DNA of 36,231 nt from positions 1-36,231 of the forward strand of contig JBPCIX010000028.1 in assembly GCA_051005875.1 (NCBI GenBank), written 5' to 3'. This document shows, one piece after another, positions 6,969-15,317 of this stretch. The translations under genes and the position numbers were made by a program. The notes beneath the pieces are model-generated. The model did no database searches. It worked only from the letters and a program-made list of their open reading frames with translations, and was not told the DNA's origin. Each line of letters starts with the position of its first letter. Within the stretch, counting starts at the first letter, position 1. The DNA comes from JBPCIX01 sp051005875. Lineage in GTDB: Bacteria; Actinomycetota; CADDZG01; JAHWKV01.

Positions 6969-9407
6969 CTAAAACATGCTCGTCGCATAACCGATAGGCC
7001 CCCCATCCTGGATAACGCTTGTGCTGCCGTCGTCGTTTCTCTCCAGAACTATCAGGTCGTCGAGTCGAGATTGAATTCCGCCAACATGAGATATGAGGCC
7101 GATCAGCCTACCGGGAACGGCCAGGGCTTCTATTCCGTCGAGGGCCAACTCAAGGCTCTCAGAATCAAGCGACCCGAATCCTTCGTCGAGGAAAAAGCAT
7201 CCCAGGGCGCCCCCTTCACGGCCAACCGTTTCGGCAAGGGCCAACGCCAAAGAAAGGGAAGCCAAAAACCCCTCCCCTCCCGAAAGAGTGTCGGGGCTGC
7301 GTACAGCCCCGGTCCTTAAGTCGAGTACCTGGAAATCACCCTGTTCATCAAACACGTAGCGGCCCGTGAGCTCTTGGAACTTTTCCGAGGCAAGAATGGA
7401 AAGCGTCCTGCGTTGTTCCTCGAGGAGATGGGCGGTAAATTTGTGGTCGGTAAGATCTGCTGTTAAGCGGTCATAAAGGGCCTTGTCCTCGACAATTGTC
7501 TTTATATCCGCCTCAATCTGATTCGCCGCTTTAATTGCCTTTTCGGCTTCTACGAGTTCTTTTTCGAGCCTAGAGGCTTCGGCCGCAACGCGTGCCATTA
7601 CGTCCGACGTCGAGTCCTCAGCGAGAGCTTCAAAGACCGTTCGAAATTCATCAATCACTCTCCGGGCGTCGATCGCCGTCAAGCGGATTCTCTCAGCCTT
7701 TAGGTCCAGCGCTTTGATCGATTCTTTCCCTGCTTCCAACGCCCTTTTTGCAGCAGCGGCGAGGCCCTCTTCCTCGAGGAGGGACCGGTCGAGCGCTAAC
7801 TGCCCGCAAACGTGAGTGACCTTAGCCACGAAACTTTGATGCTTCGCCGACAGCTGCTCAACCTGAACGCGGGCGTATTTTTCGGCGGCTCTGGCTTCCT
7901 CATGCTCCGACATTGCAGCCTTCAAGCTTGCCTTACTTGCGTCCAATTGCTCGCGGGCGGCGGCAAGTTCTTGTTCTGGGTCGCTGGCTCCGCCGGCCAG
8001 TTCGAACAGTTGCGCCTCGGTTGCCTTCAGGCTGGCCGCCGCCGATTCGATGCGGGATTGGGCGCTTTGCACCCGATCCACGGCCAGGATGTGCAATTCG
8101 CTGGCGCCCTGGAAAGCGCGCCCGGTTTTCGATAGATTTTTCTCAGCGTCTGCGACCAAAACGTCTGCCTCGCCCAGCCCCCGCGGCGTTTTGGTTGAGG
8201 GGGGCGAGGCCACAAGTTGTTCGCAAACGGGGCAAGGTGCGCCCGCTGTGAGGTCAGATCTCAACAAATGAGCCCGGTGCTCTTGCTGCAGCTCAAGCAG
8301 GTGCGCCCGGGCCGATGCCAGCTGTGCCTCTTGGTCGCCGTGCGCCTTTAGCGCCTCAACCCTGTTCCTATCGGCTTCCTGCACTTTCTCGCGAACCTGG
8401 ACAAGTTCGTCAGCCACCCCCTGGGCCGAAAGCAACAATTGGCGATAGGTCCTGATCTCGGATTCAAGGTTGGCGCACCAAACTTCGCCCCGGCCAAGTT
8501 TGTCGAACGATTCAGCCAGAGTGTTCGCCTCCTTAAAAACCTCCGCAGCTCTTGAACCCTCCCTTTCGGCCGCCTCGTAGCGCCGAATCGCCTGCTCGTT
8601 TGCCGATTCAATTTCCAGCAAGTCTTCGGCGGGGGGAATATCGGCAAGGGCCCCGAAAATGACCTTTCGCCGCTCGGCTGTCGATGCCAACTCCGTGGAA
8701 GATCGGTCTAGATCCTGCTCGGCTCGTCGCACGGCGGGCAGGGCCTCCGAGACCCTTGCGGCCCGTTCGTTGGCCGCCGCGGCTAACCCGCTCAATTCCA
8801 GGGCTGCCTCCACCGGATTTTCCGGAAGGATGTTCCGTGCGGCCTGGAGGCCCATCATCTCGGCATTGATCAGACTCCAGCGGCCCTTGGCAGCCTCGCG
8901 TAGTTGGTTTATCTTTTCGAGCCCAAAAGCACCTTTGAGAATACGGACTCGCTCGGCGGAAGTTGCTTTGAGAAACCGGTCGAACTCACCTTGGGGCAAT
9001 GAAACAGAAGCACAGAATGCGCCGAAATCGAGACCGAGAATTTCTGCTATCCGCTCGTTTACGGCTCGGTCGCCGATTACTGGGTCCCCCGGCCCGTCCA
9101 AGCGTTTTAATACAACATGAGAAGCGCCTTTTGTCCTGATAACTCGCGTCACTTCCCAAGCCGAGGCGCCGGATTCAAAGCTAACCTGAACTTTGGCCTC
9201 TTGATGTGCGGAATGGATGAGCTTTTTTGTATCTCGCTCAAGCCTTGGGGTCTTACCGAAGAAGCCGAATATTAGAGCCTCTAGAATCGACGACTTGCCG
9301 GCGCCGGTCGGGCCGACGATCCCGAACAGGCTTCGCGACTCAAAGTTGAAGGTGTGCTGCTCGCGGTAAGACTTGAAGCCTTCGAGGGTAAGCTCCAGAG
9401 GTCTCAC
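6969..9407 (-). CDS. sbcC: Exonuclease subunit SbcC (Rad50-like ATPase)
   Basis: An 812-residue SMC-like ATPase that works with SbcD to process DNA ends and hairpins. N-terminal Walker A GPTGAGKSS (32-40) and Q-loop region (SLPQGEFDRFL). A long Ala/Glu-rich coiled coil is interrupted by the zinc hook CPVC (392-395), after which a second coil leads to signature LSGGEGF (about 708-714), Walker B with D-loop LDEGFGSLD (about 740-748) and a switch His in LISHVGG. It is shorter than E. coli SbcC (about 1050), mainly through shorter coils. Its start overlaps the sbcD stop by 4 bases. Last gene of the nurA-herA-sbcD-sbcC run. Confidence 0.95.
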   Translation of the reverse strand: MRPLELTLEGFKSYREQHTFNFESRSLFGIVGPTGAGKSSILEALIFGFFGKTPRLERDTKKLIHSAHQEAKVQVSFESGASAWEVTRVIRTKGASHVVLKRLDGPGDPVIGDRAVNERIAEILGLDFGAFCASVSLPQGEFDRFLKATSAERVRILKGAFGLEKINQLREAAKGRWSLINAEMMGLQAARNILPENPVEAALELSGLAAAANERAARVSEALPAVRRAEQDLDRSSTELASTAERRKVIFGALADIPPAEDLLEIESANEQAIRRYEAAEREGSRAAEVFKEANTLAESFDKLGRGEVWCANLESEIRTYRQLLLSAQGVADELVQVREKVQEADRNRVEALKAHGDQEAQLASARAHLLELQQEHRAHLLRSDLTAGAPCPVCEQLVASPPSTKTPRGLGEADVLVADAEKNLSKTGRAFQGASELHILAVDRVQSAQSRIESAAASLKATEAQLFELAGGASDPEQELAAAREQLDASKASLKAAMSEHEEARAAEKYARVQVEQLSAKHQSFVAKVTHVCGQLALDRSLLEEEGLAAAAKRALEAGKESIKALDLKAERIRLTAIDARRVIDEFRTVFEALAEDSTSDVMARVAAEASRLEKELVEAEKAIKAANQIEADIKTIVEDKALYDRLTADLTDHKFTAHLLEEQRRTLSILASEKFQELTGRYVFDEQGDFQVLDLRTGAVRSPDTLSGGEGFLASLSLALALAETVGREGGALGCFFLDEGFGSLDSESLELALDGIEALAVPGRLIGLISHVGGIQSRLDDLIVLERNDDGSTSVIQDGGPIGYATSMF

Positions 9408-10552
9408 GTTAGAACTTCTTCCTCCAACTCCGAGAACGCATCGAGCAAATCAGAGCTTGCTTCAACGCCGTGGGCAACCAGGTGATACCCGGCATAAGCA
9501 TCGGTAAGCGAAGAATCTTCAGCCCCCGTTCCAATCGGCTGAGAGGTATCGACCCGCTCGTACACGGCCTGCACCATTAATGCATTCGGAAGAAACTGCC
9601 GAACCTGCTCGAGCAGGCCAAAAACCGGGCCAGAGGTTTTCACCCGTACGTCGAGATACGCATCGCCAAATTCATCCGCCCGTTTGCGCAGGGCTTCGAG
9701 CTCGTCTTCAACTCGGATAAGCCGGCGGCCCGACCCGAGTTGAATGCTGGCGATTTTGGCAGGGAGGCCGGGCTTGACGTCGATGATGACTACTTCCTTC
9801 CGGTGGGTCCGTTCTGAGAAATCCAGTTGAAGCAAGCTACCCGAGTAACGTGCCGGGATGGCGGAGGCCGGAATCTCCTGGGGCCGATGGATATGGCCTA
9901 GGGCCGCGTAGGCCGCCCCCGGAGGGACAGATTGCGAGGTCGCCGCGTATTGCTGCCCCAGATGGATTCGACGCTCGCCCCCGCCCACCTCGGAACCTTC
10001 AATAAAGTAGTGGGCCATCAGAATGCCCGGACACGATGGATCGAACGCGGCACAAAGAGCCCGGCTGACCTCACCAATCTTGCCCGCGTACCCTTTGTAC
10101 CAATCTGCGGAATCCTGCATAAAATCGACTACCTGGGCTTCGTGAAGAAAAGGGAAAAGGCCGATAGAAGCCCTCTCAGACCCATCGCGCGACGGAACTG
10201 AAATAACACCTCCCGAGTCAGGACGAGCCAAACGGGGCCCCAATATGACCCCGGACTGTGCCAGCAGCGGCCGCAGCACTTCGAAAAGTTGAGCAGAATC
10301 GTGGTTGCCGGGGATGGCCACAACGGCGCCCGCAGCCTCACCGAGGCGGACCAAAGTTTCGATGACCAGCCGCAGGCTGTCGAGCGGCGGAAGAGCCCGG
10401 TCGAACAAGTCCCCGGAAACAAGGACCGCATCGACCTTCTGGTCCCGGGCTATCTCGACAATCTCGTCAAAGACCGCCTCGAATTCAACAGTGCGGTCGA
10501 TACGCCCAAGCTTTTTGCCCGCATGCCAGTCGGCAGTATGGAGAAACCTCAT
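9404..10552 (-). CDS. sbcD: Exonuclease subunit SbcD (Mre11-like nuclease)
   Basis: A 382-residue calcineurin-like metallophosphoesterase, the nuclease partner of SbcC. Metal-binding motifs appear in order: HTADWHAG (Asp8, His10), VSGDLFD (Asp48), IPGNHD (83-85), LMAHYFIEG and LGHIHRPQ. The C-terminal third (about 260-382) is the SbcC-contact region. ATG at 10550-10552. It is separated from herA by 138 bases that hold a palindromic element, so an internal promoter or processing site there is possible. Confidence 0.95.
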   Translation of the reverse strand: MRFLHTADWHAGKKLGRIDRTVEFEAVFDEIVEIARDQKVDAVLVSGDLFDRALPPLDSLRLVIETLVRLGEAAGAVVAIPGNHDSAQLFEVLRPLLAQSGVILGPRLARPDSGGVISVPSRDGSERASIGLFPFLHEAQVVDFMQDSADWYKGYAGKIGEVSRALCAAFDPSCPGILMAHYFIEGSEVGGGERRIHLGQQYAATSQSVPPGAAYAALGHIHRPQEIPASAIPARYSGSLLQLDFSERTHRKEVVIIDVKPGLPAKIASIQLGSGRRLIRVEDELEALRKRADEFGDAYLDVRVKTSGPVFGLLEQVRQFLPNALMVQAVYERVDTSQPIGTGAEDSSLTDAYAGYHLVAHGVEASSDLLDAFSELEEEVLT

Positions 10553-10560
10553 AGGGTCAG

Positions 10561-10676
10561 CAGCCCCCCTGCGCGCCGACTCGCAAAGCTTCGCTTCGCT
10601 GGCGGCGTTCCTCGTCGCTTGCGTACATAGTACGCGGCGCTCCTCGCGCCGCGGCCTTCGGGGCGCAGGGCGGCTG
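10561..10676. repeat. Palindromic intergenic element, copy B
   Basis: It fills the gap between herA and sbcD. Outer arms CAGCCCCCCTGCGC (10561-10574) and GCGCAGGGCGGCTG (10663-10676) are inverted repeats matching at 13 of 14 positions. The core (10615-10650) contains the hairpin GCGTAC/GTACGC followed by GGCGCTCCTCGCGCC. The same core, with a longer loop and one base changed in the tail, occurs at 17660-17698 in another gap. No protein can be assigned. Confidence 0.7.
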
Positions 10677-10690
10677 CAGGGGCCGTAAAG

Positions 10691-12358
10691 TCAAAGACCT
10701 AAACTTGAGAAGGGGTCTACTTCTTCGGCTTCTTCTGGGCGCGTGGCCCAGGGGGGGTATGGGAATGTGAAGACCACGGGCGCCGGGATGCCCGGCTGGA
10801 ATAGCACCATCGTCCCCGGCTTGAAAAGGCGGGCCCGGGCCCGAGTCGAGGGTAGCATCCACCCATACTCCGGCCGCTCAGCTTCAGCTGCGTCAAGCCG
10901 GCCGGTAACGCGGATAGAGGCGTTTTCAAGAACCTCGGGCGTTACTCGAGAGGCATTTTGTTGCGCTCCAATCAAGATTACCCCGAGCGATCGACCGCGC
11001 TGAGCAATATCTATAAGCGTGTCTTTTATGGGTGAGGAGCCCTCTCGAGGGGCGTACTTGTTCAGCTCATCAAGAAGAACTATTTGCAGAGGCAGTCGCT
11101 GGCCGGTTTTCTCTTTTTCTTCAAATACTTCATCGAGCAAGGCCCCGACCACGAACCTGGCGGCGAAATCGTGCAACTTGTGGAGGTCTACCACTGTGAC
11201 GGCCTCGGCAGTGCGGTTAACCCTGGCGCCGTCACACCGAATAAGCCTGCTGAGGCGGGCCTCGGCCCCCATCAGCCGCCGCATGAAAGCGGCGGCTGTG
11301 CCGCCCTGCACGCGCCCGGTCCATTGGAAATCCGCTTCGCCATCGGGGGGATCGAGATGGTCACCGATGATCTCGACGAGATCGTGAAGGGATTCGAAGG
11401 TCTTTCCCTCGATTTTCACCGCACCGGGCAAGCCCGGCGCAGGCTCCGAATGACGCTTGAGCTGCGAACGAACGCGCTCCTCGACAAAAGTTAGTTGATT
11501 GCGATAGTCCCCGGTCTCGGCAAACAAGAAGCGAAGCAGCCCCCGCTCGATGAACTCCTCAGGGGTCCACGAATACGATGACACACCAACGAGGCGAGAA
11601 TCGGTGTCGGGAATTAATTCGTGGCCCGGCCTGCACGGCGCCCAGAACGAAACCGACGGAAAGGGATCTGGCGAAATTCCAAGACGCGCCCACTTGTCGC
11701 GAGAGTCATCATCGAGATGCTTGTTGGGTTTGTCGAGCCACATCAGATCCTCTTGCTTCACATTGAAAACAAGCACTCTCAAATTCGCGGCTGCGGAACC
11801 CACGATGTCTGGATGAGCGGTCAGGGACCTGATGAACGAAAGAGCGAAGGAAGTCTTGGTGGCGACGCCGGAAACCCCGGAAATAGCAACGTGTCCGCCC
11901 TTGCGCCCATCGAAGAAATCCAGGTCCACCCAAATGGGCAGGCCGTCCCTGGCGAATCCGACCGGCAGGCGGCGTTCCATTTGATCGGCATAAAGAGCCT
12001 TGTCGCGAGCGCGACCAGACACTCTTAGGACCACTTCGCCGGGCTCCGGCGACACCCATATTTCCGGATCAACCCTTATGACCTGGACCGTCGCTGAGCG
12101 GGCAAGTTCAGCCGGCATGGATCCTTCTTCAGCAATTCGTACAGTATCGGACTCGAATCTAGCGCCCTCGAACCGCGCCGACACCTCTGTAACAAGCCCA
12201 TAAACATGAACCTCGCCGGCCTTAGGCACCTGGGTTACGGCTTCTACGAGGTCATCGAGCTGAAGATAATTGTCCTCATCGATAGTCACGCGGAACTCAG
12301 TACTCGTGGCAGGTTCGAGCCCAAGAACCCGGCCGACCTTTTCTGGCTCTTCGGTCAT
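10691..12358 (-). CDS. herA: HerA-like DNA translocase/helicase ATPase
   Basis: A 555-residue ATPase of the HerA/FtsK class (DUF87 type). Such hexamers pump DNA and drive the NurA nuclease during end resection. Residues about 1-110 form an N-terminal barrel-like region. The nucleotide loop is GVSGVATKTS (about 161-170), a variant of Walker A. Walker B is IVLLDELNKY (Asp-Glu near 430-431). The sensor and arginine-finger region is QRGRSLGVILIGAQQNASRV. The ATG at 12356-12358 is chosen because it overlaps the nurA TGA by 4 bases and gives a sensible N-terminus. The frame is open further upstream inside nurA, but that part is out of phase with nurA and shows no conserved sequence. Confidence 0.85.
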   Translation of the reverse strand: MTEEPEKVGRVLGLEPATSTEFRVTIDEDNYLQLDDLVEAVTQVPKAGEVHVYGLVTEVSARFEGARFESDTVRIAEEGSMPAELARSATVQVIRVDPEIWVSPEPGEVVLRVSGRARDKALYADQMERRLPVGFARDGLPIWVDLDFFDGRKGGHVAISGVSGVATKTSFALSFIRSLTAHPDIVGSAAANLRVLVFNVKQEDLMWLDKPNKHLDDDSRDKWARLGISPDPFPSVSFWAPCRPGHELIPDTDSRLVGVSSYSWTPEEFIERGLLRFLFAETGDYRNQLTFVEERVRSQLKRHSEPAPGLPGAVKIEGKTFESLHDLVEIIGDHLDPPDGEADFQWTGRVQGGTAAAFMRRLMGAEARLSRLIRCDGARVNRTAEAVTVVDLHKLHDFAARFVVGALLDEVFEEKEKTGQRLPLQIVLLDELNKYAPREGSSPIKDTLIDIAQRGRSLGVILIGAQQNASRVTPEVLENASIRVTGRLDAAEAERPEYGWMLPSTRARARLFKPGTMVLFQPGIPAPVVFTFPYPPWATRPEEAEEVDPFSSLGL

Positions 12359-13311
12359 CGCAAGGCCGAACGAATTTGGCGGTAGAGCATTTCTCGGTCC
12401 CCCATCAAATGCCAAAGCCGCCTTTCGAGAGTCGCAATGGGTACAAGGTTCTGAGGCGCCCGAGTATCCCAAAATCCTTTTGAAGCAAACCTAGGCAAGT
12501 GCCCTGAGGTCACGTCGGCCAATCGCACCGCCTGCTCAAGCGACAGCGTGGCACTGCACTCGCACCTCACAATACCCGACCACCGATGCTGATCCGGCGC
12601 CTCGGCCAAGCGGATGTACCAAGAATATCGTGGCCTAATCTGTCCAAAACAAAACACCGGCGTCCGCTGACCCGCCCCGAGATCGCCAATAACCGGCTCC
12701 ACTTCGGGTGCCAGGTATGTTCTTTGATGGCTTTTAATTAGCCCCACGATCAATTCGTGCCCTCTGCGACCAAGCAAAGGCCCATCGGCTATCACCAGAT
12801 AACCCTGGGAAGCCAGACTCCGGGCCATTTCGAGTTCATGCTCCTGACGAAGAGTTTGAAGCGACTGCATAAGATCGTTAATCGTTGCCCCCGGAACCGA
12901 ACGGCTCGAGTAGTTGACCGCAGGCGATATCGGGGAAATAACCGCTTGCTGCCCGCCCCCCGCGATTGCGGCACGACTGACCACGCTTGGTCCAAACTGA
13001 GCACGTTTAAGATCCCCGCCCTTAAGTTCCCCGGTATGCCCCGCGACTATGACCGCGCCCACGCCGACCGAGGCGAGAAGGCCGCCCGCCATCGAAGTTT
13101 GGGTCTCAATCGTAATCCGGGCATCCACCCGGTGAACACCATCAAGAAATGCCGACCGGGGCCATTCCAAGGGCTGGGGGCCGATGGGCGCCCATTGGGC
13201 CGTCTCAACAGTTGTATCGACCGCTTCTTCCGATTCAGGCAGCTTTTGGGCCTCGACCGACGAGCCGTATTCCGGACTCCAAGCCTCGACCCAGATTCGA
13301 GAGTTTTCCAT
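12355..13311 (-). CDS. nurA: NurA-like nuclease
   Basis: A 318-residue protein with the NurA-domain pattern: an early metal-binding segment FLDGVHRVDARI, a middle segment GYLVIADGPL, then LIKSHQRTYL, and a C-terminal HLPRFASKGFWDTRAPQNLVPIATLE. NurA is an RNase H-fold 5'-3' exonuclease loaded by HerA. The 4-base overlap with herA supports the pairing. I chose the ATG at 13309-13311 (MENSRIWVEAWSPEYGSS). A TTG at 13357-13359 would add 16 residues and cannot be excluded. First gene of the repair run; the divergent ACT-domain gene starts 208 bases away. Confidence 0.78.
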   Translation of the reverse strand: MENSRIWVEAWSPEYGSSVEAQKLPESEEAVDTTVETAQWAPIGPQPLEWPRSAFLDGVHRVDARITIETQTSMAGGLLASVGVGAVIVAGHTGELKGGDLKRAQFGPSVVSRAAIAGGGQQAVISPISPAVNYSSRSVPGATINDLMQSLQTLRQEHELEMARSLASQGYLVIADGPLLGRRGHELIVGLIKSHQRTYLAPEVEPVIGDLGAGQRTPVFCFGQIRPRYSWYIRLAEAPDQHRWSGIVRCECSATLSLEQAVRLADVTSGHLPRFASKGFWDTRAPQNLVPIATLERRLWHLMGDREMLYRQIRSALR

Positions 13312-13519
13312 TGAGCCCCATGGTAACCAGTAGCCCCGACAGACCGAGTTGGTAGCCAAGAAGTAACCCCCAATTAACAGCCACGCGACCTAAGCGTCAC
13401 AACGTCTTCATTCCTTCGTAACTGCTTCGACACACTCGGGGGCAAGTATTGCCTTGGGTAACGAACGCGACCATCCACGTCCATAGCCACTCACATCCAG
13501 TCACCCTAGGAGGCCACAC

Positions 13520-14230
13520 TTGCTGTTTACGCTACGAATATCGATTCCAGATCAGCCGGGCACACTCGGGGCAGTTGCGAGCGCGTTCGGCAATGGGGGA
13601 GCGAACATCCTTACGCTTGATGTTGTTGAGCGTGAAGACGGCTTTGCGGTTGACGATCTGTACGTCGAGGCCCCCGCCGGCATGCAAAAGGCATTGCAGA
13701 GCGCCATCGAGGCCGTGCCGGGGTTGGCGGTCGAAGACGTCCGGCCTGCCGAGGCGTTCAGAGACATGCTGGCGTCAATGGAGCTTGCCGCAGTTCTTGC
13801 CGAAACCGCCGGCGCTGATGCAGTCGGCAAGCTCGTCGAAAACCTGCCCGACGCCCTTTGGGCAAATTGGTCGGTGGCTTTGATCGGGGGACCGGACAAG
13901 CCCGAGGTGCTTGCTTCGAGCATAGGAGCGCCTTCAATGGCGGACATTACAACTCCGTGGCTACCGCTCGAGGCCCCGCGTCGCCTGGCAACATCGCACT
14001 GGGCGCCGCCCGGCTTGCCCGTCGAAACTCGTGACCAGTGGGGTCAGGCGGAAATGCAGCTGGTTGCGGCGCCACTCTACAATTCAAACTCGGCAGTTTT
14101 AGTGGGGCGCCGTTCCGGCCCCCGATTCCGCAATGCAGAGCTTCGGCAGCTGGGCCAGCTTTCTCGGATTGCCGCGGCAGTCTCTTCGAGTAAAGCTCCT
14201 ACCCCCTTGAACTCGATCGGCAAAAACTAA
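13520..14230 (+). CDS. ACT-domain protein, probable amino-acid sensor
   Basis: A 236-residue protein with an N-terminal ACT domain (residues 1-75: LFTLRISIPDQPGTLGAVASAF, then NILTLDVVERE), the fold that binds amino acids or other small effectors. Residues about 85-236 form a second region with a possible GAF-like look (alternating strands, ending RNAELRQLGQLSRIAAAV) that I cannot assign with confidence. TTG start at 13520, supported by AGGAGG (13508-13513) 6 bases upstream. The stop TAA shares its last base with the ATG of the next small gene. No catalytic domain is visible, so a sensing role is likely. Confidence 0.7.
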   Translation: MLFTLRISIPDQPGTLGAVASAFGNGGANILTLDVVEREDGFAVDDLYVEAPAGMQKALQSAIEAVPGLAVEDVRPAEAFRDMLASMELAAVLAETAGADAVGKLVENLPDALWANWSVALIGGPDKPEVLASSIGAPSMADITTPWLPLEAPRRLATSHWAPPGLPVETRDQWGQAEMQLVAAPLYNSNSAVLVGRRSGPRFRNAELRQLGQLSRIAAAVSSSKAPTPLNSIGKN

Positions 14231-14385
14231 TGTCTCCGTGGACCCGGCGAGAATTCTTAAGAGCAGGCGTTGCTGTTCCTGCCGGCGTGCTTGCAAGCCA
14301 GCTGGCAGCAGCTTGCGGAACCAAAGACCCTCGCCAGCACCTGTTGATGAACCGCCTCGAACCGGAACTCGTCACCTCAGGATAA
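14230..14385 (+). CDS. Small Tat-exported lipoprotein, 51 residues
   Basis: A short frame starting MSPWTRREFLRAGVAVP, with a twin-arginine motif (TRREFL, Arg6-Arg7), a hydrophobic stretch and a lipobox LAAAC with Cys29. After lipidation only about 23 residues remain (CGTKDPRQHLLMNRLEPEL and a few more). The ATG overlaps the TAA of the ACT gene (TAATG), so translation may be coupled. It ends at TAA 14383-14385. It could be a genuine tiny lipoprotein or the preserved signal end of a deleted Tat substrate. The intact signal features favour real export; function is unknown. Confidence 0.6.
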   Translation: MSPWTRREFLRAGVAVPAGVLASQLAAACGTKDPRQHLLMNRLEPELVTSG

Positions 14386-14462
14386 GGCGGAAATACACAG
14401 GCGCCATGTTTGCCGCCCTTTGTGGGTAACATCGAAAGGTCACAAGGGAAAGGACGGTAGCG

Positions 14463-15302
14463 ATGCCTCGGGCAATTTGGAAGGGTGCAATCACTTTCGG
14501 GCTCATCACGATCCCGGTAGGGCTTTTCAGCGCAACCGAAGAGAAAGACTTTCACTTCAACCAGCTCCACGAGAAAGACAGCGGGCGCATCCGCTACAAG
14601 AAGGTGTGCTCAATCTGCAGCGAAGAGGTTCCTTTTGACGAAATCGTCAAGGGTTACGAGGTCGAAAAAGACAACTACGTCGTTTTCACTCCGGAGGAAA
14701 TGGAACAGATCCCGGCCGACAGCATCCGCGCGATAGACATTGTGGCCTTCGTCCCCTTAGAAGAAATCGACCCTATCTATTTCCAGAAGGCCTACTACGT
14801 TGCCCCCGAGCCAACCGGGATCAAAGCTTATAAATTGCTTGAAAAAGCAATGGGAGACTCAAATAGAGTTGGCATTGCCAAGGTGACGTTGCGAGACAAA
14901 GAGCACCTGGCAACGCTTCGGGTAGCCAAGGGAGTTTTCGTTTTGGAAACGATGCATTGGCCGGATGAGATCCGCAAACCCGAGTTTGAGGAGTTATCGA
15001 AAGAACCCCAGATCCGGGAGCAGGAACTTGCCATGGCCCGCAGCCTCATCGAAAACCTGAGTGACAAGTTCGATCCTGAAGAGTTCGTCGACACCTATCG
15101 CGGGCGGTTGGAAGAGGCCGTACAGGCCAAGATCCAGGGGCAGGAAGTCGCGATCACACCCGCGAAACAACCAAGCCAGGTCGGGGACTTGATGGAAGCG
15201 TTGAGGGCAAGCGTCGAGGCCACTCGGGCTAAAGACAAAGATGGCGCCGGCAAGGATAGCGACGAGGACGGTCACAGCAAGCAGAAGGCAAAGTCGGCAT
15301 AG
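14463..15302 (+). CDS. ku: NHEJ DNA-end-binding protein Ku
   Basis: A 279-residue bacterial Ku, the ring-forming homodimer that binds broken DNA ends and recruits LigD. The N-terminal core has the hallmark MPRAIWKGAITFGLITIPVG, the CSICSEEVPFDEIVKGYE cysteine pair and YYVAPEP, and the dimer/DNA bridge region continues to about residue 230. A basic, acidic-patched C-terminal tail (KDKDGAGKDSDEDGHSKQKAKSA) replaces the longer lysine tail of mycobacterial Ku. ATG preceded by AAGGACGG. Convergent with the ligase, 15 bases between stops. Confidence 0.96.
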   Translation: MPRAIWKGAITFGLITIPVGLFSATEEKDFHFNQLHEKDSGRIRYKKVCSICSEEVPFDEIVKGYEVEKDNYVVFTPEEMEQIPADSIRAIDIVAFVPLEEIDPIYFQKAYYVAPEPTGIKAYKLLEKAMGDSNRVGIAKVTLRDKEHLATLRVAKGVFVLETMHWPDEIRKPEFEELSKEPQIREQELAMARSLIENLSDKFDPEEFVDTYRGRLEEAVQAKIQGQEVAITPAKQPSQVGDLMEALRASVEATRAKDKDGAGKDSDEDGHSKQKAKSA

Positions 15303-15317
15303 CTGCCGGACACCACA

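Noticed and set aside
12359..12472. 38-residue N-terminal extension of HerA
   Set aside because: It lies inside nurA in another frame, shows no family sequence, and the ATG at 12358 has the ATGA overlap typical of coupled genes.
12498..12507. AGTGCCCTGA inside nurA as another copy of the stop-codon motif
   Set aside because: It encodes conserved NurA residues on the other strand and is not at a stop codon; probably chance.
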